Origin: Arthrobacter citreus
GTDB taxonomy: Bacteria > Actinomycetota > Actinomycetes > Actinomycetales > Micrococcaceae
Reading direction: 5' to 3'
Assembly (NCBI RefSeq): GCF_009192745.1
Contig: NZ_VTFV01000002.1
Coordinates: 992,001 to 1,056,000 of the forward strand
DNA length: 64,000 bases
The first letter of the stretch is position 1. Every line of letters starts with the position of its first letter. Under the pieces are notes generated by a model. The model was not told the DNA's origin. It did no database searches and was given only the letters and a program-made list of their open reading frames with translations. This document shows positions 1 through 8,309 of this stretch, piece after piece. The position numbers and the translations under genes were made by a program.

Positions 1-62
1 GCAAGGGCATTCGTTACGCCGGCGAGATTGTCCGCCGCAAGGTCGGAAAGGCTGGTAAGTAA
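1..62 (+). CDS. rplF: 50S ribosomal protein L6, C-terminal fragment (truncated by window edge)
   Basis: Only the last 19 codons are present, ending [19 protein letters not shown] and TAA at 60-62. This lysine/arginine-rich tail (KGIRY...RRKVGKAGK) is the conserved C-terminus of bacterial L6, which sits near the factor-binding site of the 50S subunit. The stop lies two bases before the rplR start, the normal spc-operon order rplF-rplR-rpsE. The rest of the gene lies upstream of the window. Confidence 0.9.
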   Translation, partial: KGIRYAGEIVRRKVGKAGK

Positions 63-64
63 TC

Positions 65-448
65 ATGGCCATCAGCATCAATAAGAAGCGCAATTCCAAG
101 AGCAAGTCCGCTTCCCGGAGCCGCCGCCAGCTGCGGATCCGCAAGCGCATTGCCGGCACCGCGGCCCGTCCGCGCCTGGTCGTCAACCGCTCTGCCCGCC
201 ACGTATTCGTCCAGGTTGTCGATGACAGCCGCGGCGTAACCGTTGCATCCGCGTCCACCATGGAAGCAGACCTGCGTTCCATGGAGGGCGACAAGACTGC
301 CAAGTCCAAGCGCGTCGGCGAGCTCGTTGCCGAACGCGCCAAGGCTGCCGGCGTCGAAGCCGTGGTGTTTGACCGCGGCGGCAACCGCTACCACGGCCGC
401 ATCGCGGCTGTCGCAGACGGCGCACGCGAAGGTGGGCTGGCACTGTGA
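65..448 (+). CDS. rplR: 50S ribosomal protein L18
   Basis: A 127-residue protein that binds 5S rRNA and places it on the 50S subunit. The N-terminus is strongly basic ([23 protein letters not shown]), followed by the conserved [24 protein letters not shown] core and a C-terminal [26 protein letters not shown] motif. Length fits the family. It starts two bases after the rplF stop and its TGA (446-448) overlaps the GTG start of rpsE, which suggests translational coupling in the spc operon. Confidence 0.97.
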   Translation: MAISINKKRNSKSKSASRSRRQLRIRKRIAGTAARPRLVVNRSARHVFVQVVDDSRGVTVASASTMEADLRSMEGDKTAKSKRVGELVAERAKAAGVEAVVFDRGGNRYHGRIAAVADGAREGGLAL

Positions 449-1152
449 CCGAGGCAAACAAGGAAAAGGAAAATCAGGTGACTGAAGCTACATCTGCTGA
501 GGCAACTGAGACCAAGGAAACCGCTGCCGCAGGCAACGACGACCGCCGCGGCGGCCGCCGGGGCGAGCAGCGCTCTGACCGTGGAGGCCGTGACCGCGGC
601 GGACGCGGCGGACGCGACGGCGGACGCAATGATGACAAGGACAAGTTCATTGAACGCGTCGTGACCATCAACCGCGTCGCCAAGGTGGTCAAGGGTGGTC
701 GTCGCTTCAGCTTCACCGCCCTGGTTGTTGTCGGTGACGGCAACGGCATGGTCGGCGTTGGCTACGGCAAGGCAAAGGAAGTTCCCTCGGCTATCGCCAA
801 GGCAGTCGAGGAAGCGAAGAAGTCCTTCTTCCGCGTTCCCCGCATTGCCGGCACCGTCCCGCACCTGGTGCAGGGCGAGGCAGCCGCAGGCGTCGTCCTG
901 CTCCGTCCGGCTTCCCCGGGTACCGGCGTTATCGCCGGTGGTCCGGTGCGTGCCATCCTCGAGTGCGCCGGTATCCACGACGTGCTTTCCAAGTCGCTGG
1001 GTTCCTCCAACGCGATCAACATCGTGCATGCCACGGTTGACGCGCTGAAGCGCCTCGAAGAGCCCCAGGCCGTGGCTGCCCGCCGTGGTCTGCCGCTGGA
1101 CGAAGTTGCTCCTGCAGCGATGATCCGCAACATGCAGAAGGCTGGTGCATGA
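445..1152 (+). CDS. rpsE: 30S ribosomal protein S5 with RGG-rich N-terminal extension
   Basis: S5 (235 aa) contributes to decoding fidelity. The double-stranded RNA-binding S5 fold starts near residue 68 ([23 protein letters not shown]) and the C-terminal S5 domain contains [15 protein letters not shown]. Before it lie about 65 acidic, then Arg/Gly-rich residues with repeated RGG/GGR units, an extension typical of actinobacterial S5. The GTG at 445 overlaps the rplR stop. A second in-frame GTG at 478 lies behind a purine-rich AAGGAAAAGGAAAA stretch and could be the main start. The stop overlaps the rpmD start. Confidence 0.96.
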   Translation: MTEANKEKENQVTEATSAEATETKETAAAGNDDRRGGRRGEQRSDRGGRDRGGRGGRDGGRNDDKDKFIERVVTINRVAKVVKGGRRFSFTALVVVGDGNGMVGVGYGKAKEVPSAIAKAVEEAKKSFFRVPRIAGTVPHLVQGEAAAGVVLLRPASPGTGVIAGGPVRAILECAGIHDVLSKSLGSSNAINIVHATVDALKRLEEPQAVAARRGLPLDEVAPAAMIRNMQKAGA

Positions 1153-1364
1153 TGACTACTCCGAAGCGCGTTGCCGTCAGCTCGGCACAGCTGGAAATCA
1201 CCCAGATTAAGTCCACCATCGGTGGTAAGCAGAATCAGCGCGACACGCTGCGTTCACTCGGCCTGAAGCACATCGGCGACACCGTCGTCCGCAGTGCAGA
1301 TGCCGTGACCGTTGGCATGATCAACACGGTTCCGCACCTCGTGAAGGTTGAGGAGGCGAAGTAA
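1149..1364 (+). CDS. rpmD: 50S ribosomal protein L30
   Basis: A 71-residue L30 with the conserved [31 protein letters not shown] core. It is a small 50S protein of the spc operon. The ATG at 1149 overlaps the rpsE TGA (1150-1152); a second ATG follows immediately, so initiation may occur at either. The gene ends one base before the rplO start. Confidence 0.97.
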   Translation: MMTTPKRVAVSSAQLEITQIKSTIGGKQNQRDTLRSLGLKHIGDTVVRSADAVTVGMINTVPHLVKVEEAK

Positions 1365-1365
1365 C

Positions 1366-1821
1366 ATGGCCGAAGATAACAAAGCTCTGAAGGTCCACCA
1401 CCTGCGTCCTGCTCCGGGTGCCAAGACGGCTAAGACCCGTGTTGGCCGCGGTGAAGGTTCCAAGGGTAAGACCGCTGGCCGCGGTACCAAGGGTACTGCC
1501 GCCCGCTACCAGGTCAAGGCCGGTTTCGCAGGCGGGCAGCTGCCGCTGCACATGCGCCTGCCGAAGCTGCGCGGCTTCAAGAACCCGTTCAAGGTCGAGT
1601 TCCAGGTTGTAAACCTGGACAAGATCTCCGAACTGTTCCCCGAAGGAGGCGAGGTCACCGTAGAGGCCCTCGTTGCCAAGGGTGCCGTGCGCAAGAACCA
1701 GCCCGTCAAGGTGCTCGGCACCGGCGACATCACCGTCAAGGTTGATGTTAAGGCGGATGCGTTCTCTGCAAGCGCCGCTGAAAAGATCGCTGCAGCAGGC
1801 GGATCGACCACGGCGCTCTAA
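1366..1821 (+). CDS. rplO: 50S ribosomal protein L15
   Basis: L15 (151 aa) is an early-assembly 50S protein. The N-terminal [23 protein letters not shown] and the Gly-rich [11 protein letters not shown] stretch are diagnostic. The ATG at 1366 was chosen over an in-frame upstream codon at 1348, because GAGGAGG (about 1350-1356) is correctly spaced and the chosen start gives the family N-terminus MAEDNK. It is the last ribosomal gene before a structured 250-bp gap and secY. Confidence 0.96.
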   Translation: MAEDNKALKVHHLRPAPGAKTAKTRVGRGEGSKGKTAGRGTKGTAARYQVKAGFAGGQLPLHMRLPKLRGFKNPFKVEFQVVNLDKISELFPEGGEVTVEALVAKGAVRKNQPVKVLGTGDITVKVDVKADAFSASAAEKIAAAGGSTTAL

Positions 1822-1848
1822 GCACCGTGTTCTTCCGCGCACTCACCG

Positions 1849-1884
1849 AGCTGCCGGCCCCGGGTTTCCCCGGTGTCGGCAGCT
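1849..1884 (+). terminator. Hairpin after rplO, possible partial terminator
   Basis: AGCTGCCG (1849-1856) pairs perfectly with CGGCAGCT (1877-1884), and an inner CCGGG/CCCGG pairing is available. Only a weak T-rich stretch follows (GGTTGTG), so this may attenuate rather than fully stop transcription, or protect the ribosomal mRNA 3' end. A second imperfect GC-rich hairpin follows at about 1913-1947. Confidence 0.45.
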
Positions 1885-1967
1885 GGTTGTGCGCCTGCCA
1901 GCATGACACTAAGCTCCCGGAAGGCCCTCAAATGGCCGGCCGGGGGCTTGGTGCCTTTAACGCTCCC

Positions 1968-1999
1968 GCCGCTGTTATGTTCAATAACGCAACAGCGGC
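1968..1999 (+). promoter_or_regulatory. 9-bp inverted repeat in the rplO-secY gap
   Basis: GCCGCTGTT (1968-1976) and AACAGCGGC (1991-1999) form a perfect 9-bp stem around a 14-nt AT-rich loop. It lies midway between rplO and secY and is not followed by a T-tract. An operator, an RNA-processing site or an mRNA structure are all possible. Confidence 0.4.
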
Positions 2000-2027
2000 C
2001 CTGAGCGGATAGACTCAGGTTTTGTTC

Positions 2028-2056
2028 GAGTCCCGCCGGGACTCATTTCCACACTT
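2028..2056 (+). promoter_or_regulatory. Short stable hairpin plus T-rich run just before secY (possible attenuator)
   Basis: GAGTCCC (2028-2034) and GGGACTC (2038-2044) form a perfect 7-bp stem with a 3-nt loop. A T/C-rich stretch follows, then the secY ribosome-binding site AGGAGG (about 2063-2068). The arrangement resembles a small intrinsic attenuator controlling entry into secY-adk-map. Confidence 0.4.
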
Positions 2057-2072
2057 TTCTTCAGGAGGACGC

Positions 2073-3386
2073 TTGCTTAGCGCTATTGGCCGGGCTTTCC
2101 GGACGCCAGACCTGCGACGCAAGCTGTTGTTTACGCTGGGAATCATCACTATCTTCCGCATGGGTGCTTTTATCCCGGCCCCGGGTGTTGACTACGGCAA
2201 TGTGCAGCAGTGCTTGGCTCTTGGTGCCACCTCGGGTGGCCTTTACGAGTTCGTAAACCTCTTCAGCGGCGGCGCCCTGCTGCAGGTCTCAGTCTTCGCC
2301 CTCGGCATCATGCCGTACATCACCGCCAGCATCATCGTGCAGCTGCTGCGCGTGGTGATCCCGCACTTCCAGGCACTCTACGAGGAAGGGCAGCAGGGCC
2401 AGTCCACGCTCACGCAGTACACCCGCTACCTGACCATCGCCCTGGGCCTGCTCAACGCAACCACCGTCGTATCCCTGGCACGCTCCGGTGCACTGTTCAA
2501 CAACATGTGCTCCGTGCCGATCATCCCGGACGACAACATCATCACCATCCTGCTGCTGATCATCACCCTGACGGCCGGCACCGGCCTGATCATGTGGATG
2601 GGCGAGCTGGTGACGGAAAAGGGCGTCGGCAACGGCATGTCCCTGCTGATTTTCACCTCGATCGTCGCGAGCTTCCCCAGCGCCCTCGGCGCCATCCTGA
2701 CCGCGCAGGGCTGGACCATCTTCCTCGGCGTGATCGCCATTGGCATTGTCACCGTTGCGCTCGTGATCTTCGTGGAGCAGTCCCAGCGCCGCGTTCCCGT
2801 GCAGTACGCCAAGCGCATGGTTGGCCGCCGCACGGTCGGCGGGACGAACACCTACATTCCGATCAAGGTCAACATGGCCGGCGTGATCCCTGTGATCTTC
2901 GCGTCCTCCATGCTCTACCTGCCGTCGCTGCTGGCCCAGTTCAACACCCCGTCGGATGGATCCGCTCCGCCGGAATGGGTTGTCTGGATCAACAACTACC
3001 TGACGTCAGGCGACCACCCGCTGTACATGGCCGTGTACTTCCTGATGATCGTGTTCTTCACGTACTTCTACGTGTCGATCACGTTCAATCCCGAAGAGGT
3101 CTCGGAAAACATGAAGAAGTACGGCGGGTTCATTCCCGGCATCCGTGCCGGGCGCCCCACCGCCGAATACCTGCAGTACGTGCTCTCCCGCATCACCCTG
3201 CCCGGCGCCATGTATTTGGGCATTGTTGCCCTTATTCCGCTGATTGCCCTGGTGCTGGTCGGGGCAAACCAGAACTTCCCGTTCGGCGGAACCTCGATCC
3301 TCATCATGGTTGGTGTGGGACTCGAGACGGTCAAACAAATTGACGCGCAGCTCCAGCAGCGTCACTACGAAGGGTTATTGCGATGA
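2073..3386 (+). CDS. secY: Preprotein translocase subunit SecY
   Basis: The channel-forming subunit of the Sec translocon, 437 aa, with about ten hydrophobic segments. Conserved stretches include TPDLRRKLLFTLGIITIFRMG at the N-terminus, a periplasmic plug-region stretch (SGGALLQVSVFALGIMPYITASI), the cytoplasmic loop QSQRRVPVQYAKR and the C-terminal FNPEEVSENMKKYGGFIPGIRAG. The TTG at 2073 is preferred over an in-frame codon at 2022: AGGAGG lies five bases upstream and LLSAIGRAFRTPDLRRK is the usual SecY start. Its stop overlaps adk. Confidence 0.96.
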   Translation: MLSAIGRAFRTPDLRRKLLFTLGIITIFRMGAFIPAPGVDYGNVQQCLALGATSGGLYEFVNLFSGGALLQVSVFALGIMPYITASIIVQLLRVVIPHFQALYEEGQQGQSTLTQYTRYLTIALGLLNATTVVSLARSGALFNNMCSVPIIPDDNIITILLLIITLTAGTGLIMWMGELVTEKGVGNGMSLLIFTSIVASFPSALGAILTAQGWTIFLGVIAIGIVTVALVIFVEQSQRRVPVQYAKRMVGRRTVGGTNTYIPIKVNMAGVIPVIFASSMLYLPSLLAQFNTPSDGSAPPEWVVWINNYLTSGDHPLYMAVYFLMIVFFTYFYVSITFNPEEVSENMKKYGGFIPGIRAGRPTAEYLQYVLSRITLPGAMYLGIVALIPLIALVLVGANQNFPFGGTSILIMVGVGLETVKQIDAQLQQRHYEGLLR

Positions 3387-3955
3387 CACGTCTGCTCATT
3401 ATTGGGCCTCCAGGTGCCGGCAAGGGAACACAGGCAACACGCATCTCCGAACGCCTCGGTGTCAGCGCTATCTCCACCGGCGATATCTTCCGCCACAACG
3501 TGAAGAACATGACCCCGCTGGGCATCGAAGCGAAGAAGTACATCGACGCCGGAAACTTCGTGCCGGACGAGGTCACCAACAACATGGTGCGCTCCCGCCT
3601 CCTGGAAGAGGACGTCACTGACGGTTTCCTGCTCGACGGCTACCCGCGCACCGTTGCGCAGGTCGAGGAACTCGATGACATCCTTGCAGCCAGCGGAGAC
3701 AGCCTCGACGCTGTGCTGCTGCTGACGGCCGACGACGAGGAACTGGTTTCGCGCCTGCTCCGCCGTGCGGAGATCGAAGGCCGCGCTGACGACAACGAGG
3801 AAGTCATCCGGCACCGGCTGGAGCTGTACAAGCAGCAGACAGCCGACGTCGTCGCCCGCTACGAAGAGCGCGGAATCGTGACCCGCGTTGACGGCCTCGG
3901 AGACATCGACGAAGTCACCGAGCGTGTCATGCAGGCACTCAAGCAAACCAGCTAG
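3383..3955 (+). CDS. adk: Adenylate kinase
   Basis: Catalyses ATP + AMP to 2 ADP. The P-loop GPPGAGKGT lies at residues 8-16, followed by the AMP-binding STGDIFR and the DGYPRTVAQ motif. At 190 aa it has the short lid of actinobacterial Adk. ATGA overlap with the secY stop at 3383 shows coupling. secY-adk-map is the standard actinobacterial order. Confidence 0.97.
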   Translation: MTRLLIIGPPGAGKGTQATRISERLGVSAISTGDIFRHNVKNMTPLGIEAKKYIDAGNFVPDEVTNNMVRSRLLEEDVTDGFLLDGYPRTVAQVEELDDILAASGDSLDAVLLLTADDEELVSRLLRRAEIEGRADDNEEVIRHRLELYKQQTADVVARYEERGIVTRVDGLGDIDEVTERVMQALKQTS

Positions 3956-3975
3956 AACAGACAGAAGGCGAGACG

Positions 3976-4797
3976 TTGGCCCAGCCGCGGATCCAGTACA
4001 AGACGAACGCCCAGATGCGCACCATGCGCGAGGCAGGCCTGGTGCTTATCAAGGCACTGGACGCGGCGGTCGCCGCCGCCCGGCCCGGCATCACCACGGC
4101 GGAGATCGACAAGGTCTTCGCCGCGGTGCTGGCCGAGGCCGGGGCGACCTCCAACTTCCTCGGGTACTACGATTTTCCGGCCACTATCTGCACCTCGGTC
4201 AACGAGGAAGTGGTGCACGGCATCCCGGGAAACCGGGTGCTGGCGGACGGGGATATCATCTCGATCGACGGCGGCGCCATCGTGGACGGATGGCACTCCG
4301 ATTCGGCGCGAACCGTAATTGTCGGCAACGCTGATCCGGAAGACCAGCGGCTCTCCGATGTCACTGAGAACGCCATGTGGCACGGTATCGCAGCTGCTGC
4401 CAAGGGACGTTTCGTCGGTGACATCGGTGCAGCCATTGATGACTACGTGAGTTCCGTTCCGGGGAAGCCCCTGGGCATCCTCGAGGACTACGTGGGCCAT
4501 GGCATCGGATCGGAAATGCACCAGGCCCCGGATGTGCTGAATTACCGGACCAGCCACCGCGGCCCGAAGCTGAAGCCGGGTATGTGCCTGGCAATCGAGC
4601 CCATGCTTGTCCGTGGTGGCATCGAGACCGTGACGCTGGAAGATGACTGGACAGTGGTGACTACCGACGGCGCGCGGTCCTGCCAGTGGGAGCACACCGT
4701 TGCCATCCATGAGAAGGGAATCTGGGTCCTCACGGCTCCCGACGGCGGTGCCTCGCGGCTTGCGCCGCTGGGCGTCACGCCGGTTCCCGTTCCCTAG
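3976..4797 (+). CDS. map: Methionine aminopeptidase, type I
   Basis: Removes the initiator methionine co-translationally. The dinuclear metal site is visible: SIDGGAIVDGWHSDSAR supplies the two Asp ligands, GHGIGSEMHQAPDV the His, AIEPM a Glu, and the C-terminal WEHTVAI the last Glu. At 273 aa it is type I. The start is TTG at 3976 behind AGAAGGCGAG; the mature protein would begin AQPRIQYKT. It is the last spc-operon gene before the non-ribosomal block. Confidence 0.95.
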   Translation: MAQPRIQYKTNAQMRTMREAGLVLIKALDAAVAAARPGITTAEIDKVFAAVLAEAGATSNFLGYYDFPATICTSVNEEVVHGIPGNRVLADGDIISIDGGAIVDGWHSDSARTVIVGNADPEDQRLSDVTENAMWHGIAAAAKGRFVGDIGAAIDDYVSSVPGKPLGILEDYVGHGIGSEMHQAPDVLNYRTSHRGPKLKPGMCLAIEPMLVRGGIETVTLEDDWTVVTTDGARSCQWEHTVAIHEKGIWVLTAPDGGASRLAPLGVTPVPVP

Positions 4798-4811
4798 GGC
4801 AGTGTGCCGGG

Positions 4812-4848
4812 AGGGCCTGTTCCGCGATCAGCGGGACGGGCCCTTTTG
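4812..4848 (+). terminator. Intrinsic terminator after map
   Basis: A 14-bp stem (4812-4825 with 4831-4844, two G-U pairs) around a 5-nt loop is followed by TTTT. It ends the spc-operon transcript. Its right arm lies in the 3' end of the convergent ctaG-like gene, whose stop codon is at 4828-4830. Confidence 0.75.
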
Positions 4849-5634
4849 CGTTGCAGGGGAAGGCACCTCCGCGGCCGGCGAGGGCTCCCGTGGAGTTGAC
4901 CGGCGGTACCACTGAAGGCAGAAAACAATCATCACCGCCAGTTCCACGGCACCGCCGGCGTAGTACATGGCCATTGCGCCGGCCTCGGCTTCACGGGAAG
5001 GATTTCCTGCGGGCGGCTGCGCATACAGCGACTTGGCCAGGATGTTATGGGCTGCTGCGGTAAGGACCAGGACGCCGGCCCGCAGCCGCAGGCCGGCGCG
5101 GTGGGGATTCGGGTCGCGCCCGATCAGCGCCGCGGTCCACAGGTACCCGGCTGCCACCACATGGAATGTCACCAGCCAGTGCACCGGTGCGTAAGTGCGC
5201 ATCGCCTCAAAGAGCGGAGTCCGGAACATCAGGTACATGCCGCCGAAGTTCAGGACGGCAGCGGTAACCGGGTGGGCGAGGAAGCGTGCGGGCGGGCTGC
5301 GAAGTATTCGCACTGTGCGCCGGGCAGGTCCCTTATCCATCACCCGTAGTGTCAGGGTCAGTGGACGGGACAGGACCAGAAGCAGCGGAGACAGCATTCC
5401 GGCGACCACGTGGGACAGCGCCAGCCAGGTGAAGTCGGCGTGCGCCAAGGCGGGCAGCGGTCCCAGGACCGTCACCAGGGCAAGGGCAATCCCCAGGACA
5501 AAAAGCACGGTCCGGCGCGCGGGCCAGTGGACAGCCCGAACAGAACGTGCGCCGGACACGTAGGCCACGGCAGCTGCAATGGCCGGGAGCAGGAAGAAGG
5601 CCTCTGCCGGAAAAGCGCCCGAGGAGTGGTGCAT
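4828..5634 (-). CDS. Cytochrome c oxidase assembly protein, CtaG/caa3 type
   Basis: A 268-residue polytopic membrane protein of the caa3-type CtaG family, linked to copper insertion into heme-copper oxidases. Features are an N-terminal MHHSSG, several hydrophobic helices, the loop ALAHADFTWLALSHVVAGMLSPLLLVLSRP, and the later HWLVTFHVVAAGYLW and AAHNILAK histidine motifs. ATG at 5634 overlaps the stop of the upstream DUF2243 gene (TAATG), so the two form one minus-strand transcript. The role in copper delivery is inferred from family membership. Confidence 0.85.
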   Translation of the reverse strand: MHHSSGAFPAEAFFLLPAIAAAVAYVSGARSVRAVHWPARRTVLFVLGIALALVTVLGPLPALAHADFTWLALSHVVAGMLSPLLLVLSRPLTLTLRVMDKGPARRTVRILRSPPARFLAHPVTAAVLNFGGMYLMFRTPLFEAMRTYAPVHWLVTFHVVAAGYLWTAALIGRDPNPHRAGLRLRAGVLVLTAAAHNILAKSLYAQPPAGNPSREAEAGAMAMYYAGGAVELAVMIVFCLQWYRRSTPREPSPAAEVPSPATQKGPSR

Positions 5635-6110
5635 TAGCGCTGGCGCGCTGCCGCGAAAACCGGGCGCGTGCGGACGAGCAGCCGGATGCCAACGCCGAGC
5701 ATAAGCACTGCAAGGGTGTTCCAGGCTAGGTCGTAAGGCAAAAGCTCAACGTCGTAGCGGATCTGATGGAGGGTCAGCAGCTTGTGCTGGATAGTGCCGT
5801 CGTAGAGCTGGAAGGCACCGGCGCCCAGGAGCACTGCACCGGCCCAGCGGGCAGGAACCAGCACCCGGTGGCGGCGCAGGTCGGCGAAGAGGAAGAGGCC
5901 TGCAACTATGGCGAACCAGCCGAATGCGTGGAACAGGCCGTCGGAGAACAGGCCAACAGAAGCAGTGGATTTGTCATAGAAGTGATGCCACTGCAGCAGC
6001 TGGTGGAAGACCACCTCGTCGAGGAACGCTGCGACGCCAATACCCACCAGGGTTCCGGACAGCACGTTCCTGCGGGCCGGCTTAAGTACTGCGGTAGTGG
6101 GGGAATTCAT
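5634..6110 (-). CDS. DUF2243 membrane protein
   Basis: A 158-aa protein with four predicted membrane helices and conserved stretches LVGIGVAAFLDEVVFHQLLQWHHFYD and DGLFHAFGWF, rich in buried histidines as in DUF2243. Function is unknown; the pairing with CtaG suggests a membrane metal or respiratory role. The ATG at 6108-6110 was chosen because a TAAGGT hexamer stands 7 nt upstream (leaderless) and the longer upstream frame is not hydrophobic or conserved. The stop overlaps the ctaG-like start. Confidence 0.82.
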   Translation of the reverse strand: MNSPTTAVLKPARRNVLSGTLVGIGVAAFLDEVVFHQLLQWHHFYDKSTASVGLFSDGLFHAFGWFAIVAGLFLFADLRRHRVLVPARWAGAVLLGAGAFQLYDGTIQHKLLTLHQIRYDVELLPYDLAWNTLAVLMLGVGIRLLVRTRPVFAAARQR

Positions 6111-6117
6111 GGCCCCG

Positions 6118-6123
6118 ACCTTA
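6118..6123 (-). promoter_or_regulatory. -10 element for a leaderless DUF2243-ctaG transcript
   Basis: On the minus strand TAAGGT is followed by seven bases (CGGGGCC) and then ATG, so transcription would begin at or next to the start codon. No Shine-Dalgarno sequence at useful spacing is present. Confidence 0.6.
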
Positions 6124-6221
6124 GCAAATGTGCTTGGGCCAGGCAGCAGGCCCGGGGCACAGCGACTCGGACGGCCAGCAAGAACCGCGCCGTGCGACGG
6201 AGTTAGCACTGGGGCCTTGTC

Positions 6222-6243
6222 ACAAAATGAACGCTCGCTTAAC
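6222..6243 (-). promoter_or_regulatory. Possible PHO-box-like pair of 11-bp direct repeats
   Basis: On the minus strand two adjacent 11-mers, GTTAAGCGAGC and GTTCATTTTGT, share the GTTMA core and exact 11-bp spacing of actinobacterial PhoP boxes. They lie between the DUF2243 gene and the ugp-like operon, whose glycerophosphodiester functions would fit phosphate control. The match to GTTCACC is partial, so this is tentative. Confidence 0.3.
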
Positions 6244-6370
6244 GCCTGCTGAAAGCAGTTCCAACGGACGCTGAAGTCTTCTCCGCTTGGTCCGTTTGGG
6301 CCCGTTTGATGCCGATCCAATACCTACGCTGAAGGCGTCAACCAGCTCCCGACGAAGGTTTGCACCTGTT

Positions 6371-7369
6371 ATGTCATCCACCACTTTGTCCCCGCCGGGG
6401 CAGGCCGGGACCACCGGCCAGGGAACCGGATCTGTTCCGGACAGCCCGCCTCCAGGCCGCAGCCGGACTTCGCACCGGCCTGCTGCCCGGCGCCGGAACA
6501 AAACCTCCAACTGGCTACTGTTCGCTTTGCTGGCCGGACCGAACATCGCCCTGCTGCTGGTCTTCACGTACAAGCCGCTGCTGCAGTCCCTGTACTACTC
6601 AACACTCCAGTGGAACATCGGGTCGGCGGTTGCCCGGCCGGTGGGGCTGCGGAACTACACCGACTGGCTGAGTGCGCCCGGTACGCCGCAGGTCATTGGC
6701 GTCACTGTCGTTTTCACGCTGGCCACTGTGGGCGGAGGCATGGTCATTGGCCTCGCACTCGCCCTGCTCCTGAACAGCAGGCTAAAGCTCAGGGGAGCGG
6801 CGCGCACCATCATCGTGGCGCCTTATGTGCTCTCCGGCGTAGCCGTCGGCCTGCTGTGGCTCTTCGTTTTCGACCCGAACTTCGGGGTCACATCCGCGCT
6901 TCTGCAGGCTGTGGGCCTGCCCTCGCCGGACTGGTACAACGATCCGGGCTACTCGCTGGCCATGGTCATCATCGTCTACCTCTGGAAAAACGTGGGCTAC
7001 GTAGCCCTCATTTATCTGGCGGGCTTGCAGGCAATTCCCAGGGACCTGCTCGAGGCCGCGTCCCTGGACGGGGCAGGACGAGTGAGGACCCTGCTGGGTA
7101 TCACCCTTCCGCTGCTCGGGCCCATCACCTTCTTCCTCTCGGTGACAACACTGCTCAGCTCCCTGCAGTCCTTTGACATCATCCAGGCCATGACCAAGGG
7201 CGGGCCCCTCGAAGGCACCACCACCATGATGTACCAGATCTACCAGCAGGGGTTCGTGGCCGGAACCGCCGGATACTCATCCGCCATCGCCACGATCCTG
7301 TTCCTGGTGCTCCTGGCCATCACCCTCCTGCAGCTGAAATTCGTTGAACGGAAGGTGCACTACTCGTGA
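6371..7369 (+). CDS. Sugar/glycerol-3-phosphate-type ABC transporter permease (UgpA/MalF family)
   Basis: A 333-aa inner-membrane permease of the CUT1 family. An N-terminal Pro/Arg-rich cytoplasmic tail precedes the first helix (NWLLFALLAGPNIALLLVF); the C-terminal half holds the EAA loop (EAASLDGAGRVRTLLGITLP) that contacts the ATPase, and KGGPLEGTTTMMYQIYQQGF. ATG at 6371 is taken as the start, with GAAGG somewhat far upstream; 6287 is an in-frame alternative. It overlaps the next permease by GTGA. No ATPase gene is nearby, so a shared MsiK/UgpC-type ATPase is likely. Confidence 0.88.
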   Translation: MSSTTLSPPGQAGTTGQGTGSVPDSPPPGRSRTSHRPAARRRNKTSNWLLFALLAGPNIALLLVFTYKPLLQSLYYSTLQWNIGSAVARPVGLRNYTDWLSAPGTPQVIGVTVVFTLATVGGGMVIGLALALLLNSRLKLRGAARTIIVAPYVLSGVAVGLLWLFVFDPNFGVTSALLQAVGLPSPDWYNDPGYSLAMVIIVYLWKNVGYVALIYLAGLQAIPRDLLEAASLDGAGRVRTLLGITLPLLGPITFFLSVTTLLSSLQSFDIIQAMTKGGPLEGTTTMMYQIYQQGFVAGTAGYSSAIATILFLVLLAITLLQLKFVERKVHYS

Positions 7370-8241
7370 GCACCGTACTGACCCCCGCCCCGCCTGCCAG
7401 CGCCCAGCCAGGCCCCGGCACACGGCGGAAGATCTCCGCTGGCGGCTACACAGCCATGGCCGCCGCAGTGGCCGTGATGATCCTGCCGCTGGTCTGGATG
7501 ATGCTGGCCAGCTTCAAGGAACCGGATGAGATCTATACGGTTCCGATCCAGTGGCTGCCTGCCGGCTGGGACCTGTCCAACTACGCAGCTGCCTTGGAAC
7601 GTGTGCCCTTCGGCTCCTTCTTTGCCAATTCACTGCTCGTGACGGTCATTGGAGCCGGCCTGAAGATCTTCCTGGGCTTGACCACAGCGTATGCGCTGGT
7701 GTTCGTGGACGTGCCGTTCAAGAAGGTGTTCTTCGCCGTCGTGATTTTCGCCCTGCTTATTCCGCAGCAGATCGTGATCATTCCGAACTACACACTGGTG
7801 GCCGAACTCGGCTGGCTGAACACCTACCAGGGCATCATCCTGCCCGGACTGGCTAGCGCCTTCGGAACCTTCCTGTTCCGCCAGCACTTCCTTTCACTGC
7901 CGCCGTCGGTCATGGAAGCCGCAGTGCTCGACGGCGCCGGCCACTTCCGCAGGCTGTTCCAGTTTGTGGTTCCCATGTCCGCGCCGACGATCGCCGCCGT
8001 CGCCCTGGTCTCAGTGGTCAACGAATGGAACGAATACCTCTGGCCCCTGCTGGTGGTGGACCGCGCGGAAATGATGACGCTGCCGGTGGGGCTCACCCTC
8101 CTGCAGAACAACGACGGCGTCACCAACTGGGGCGTGCTGATGGCCGGAACGGTACTGGTCACCGTGCCCGTCCTGGCCCTGTTCTTTGTCCTCCAGCGGC
8201 GGATCGTCTCCGGTCTGACTGCAGGCGCCGTAACCGGCTGA
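7366..8241 (+). CDS. Sugar/glycerol-3-phosphate-type ABC transporter permease (UgpE/MalG family)
   Basis: The partner permease, 291 aa. It has six predicted helices and the EAA loop EAAVLDGAGHFRRLFQFVVPMSAP near residues 185-208, followed by NEWNEYLWPLLVV, typical of MalG/UgpE. GTG at 7366 overlaps the TGA of the first permease. With the binding protein downstream it would form the heterodimeric channel; the substrate is inferred, not shown. Confidence 0.88.
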   Translation: MSTVLTPAPPASAQPGPGTRRKISAGGYTAMAAAVAVMILPLVWMMLASFKEPDEIYTVPIQWLPAGWDLSNYAAALERVPFGSFFANSLLVTVIGAGLKIFLGLTTAYALVFVDVPFKKVFFAVVIFALLIPQQIVIIPNYTLVAELGWLNTYQGIILPGLASAFGTFLFRQHFLSLPPSVMEAAVLDGAGHFRRLFQFVVPMSAPTIAAVALVSVVNEWNEYLWPLLVVDRAEMMTLPVGLTLLQNNDGVTNWGVLMAGTVLVTVPVLALFFVLQRRIVSGLTAGAVTG

Positions 8242-8309
8242 TCCCGTTCCACCCACCCCAAAAAAACATCCCGATCCGCACAGCATTCCGCATCAATCCG
8301 AAGGAAATC

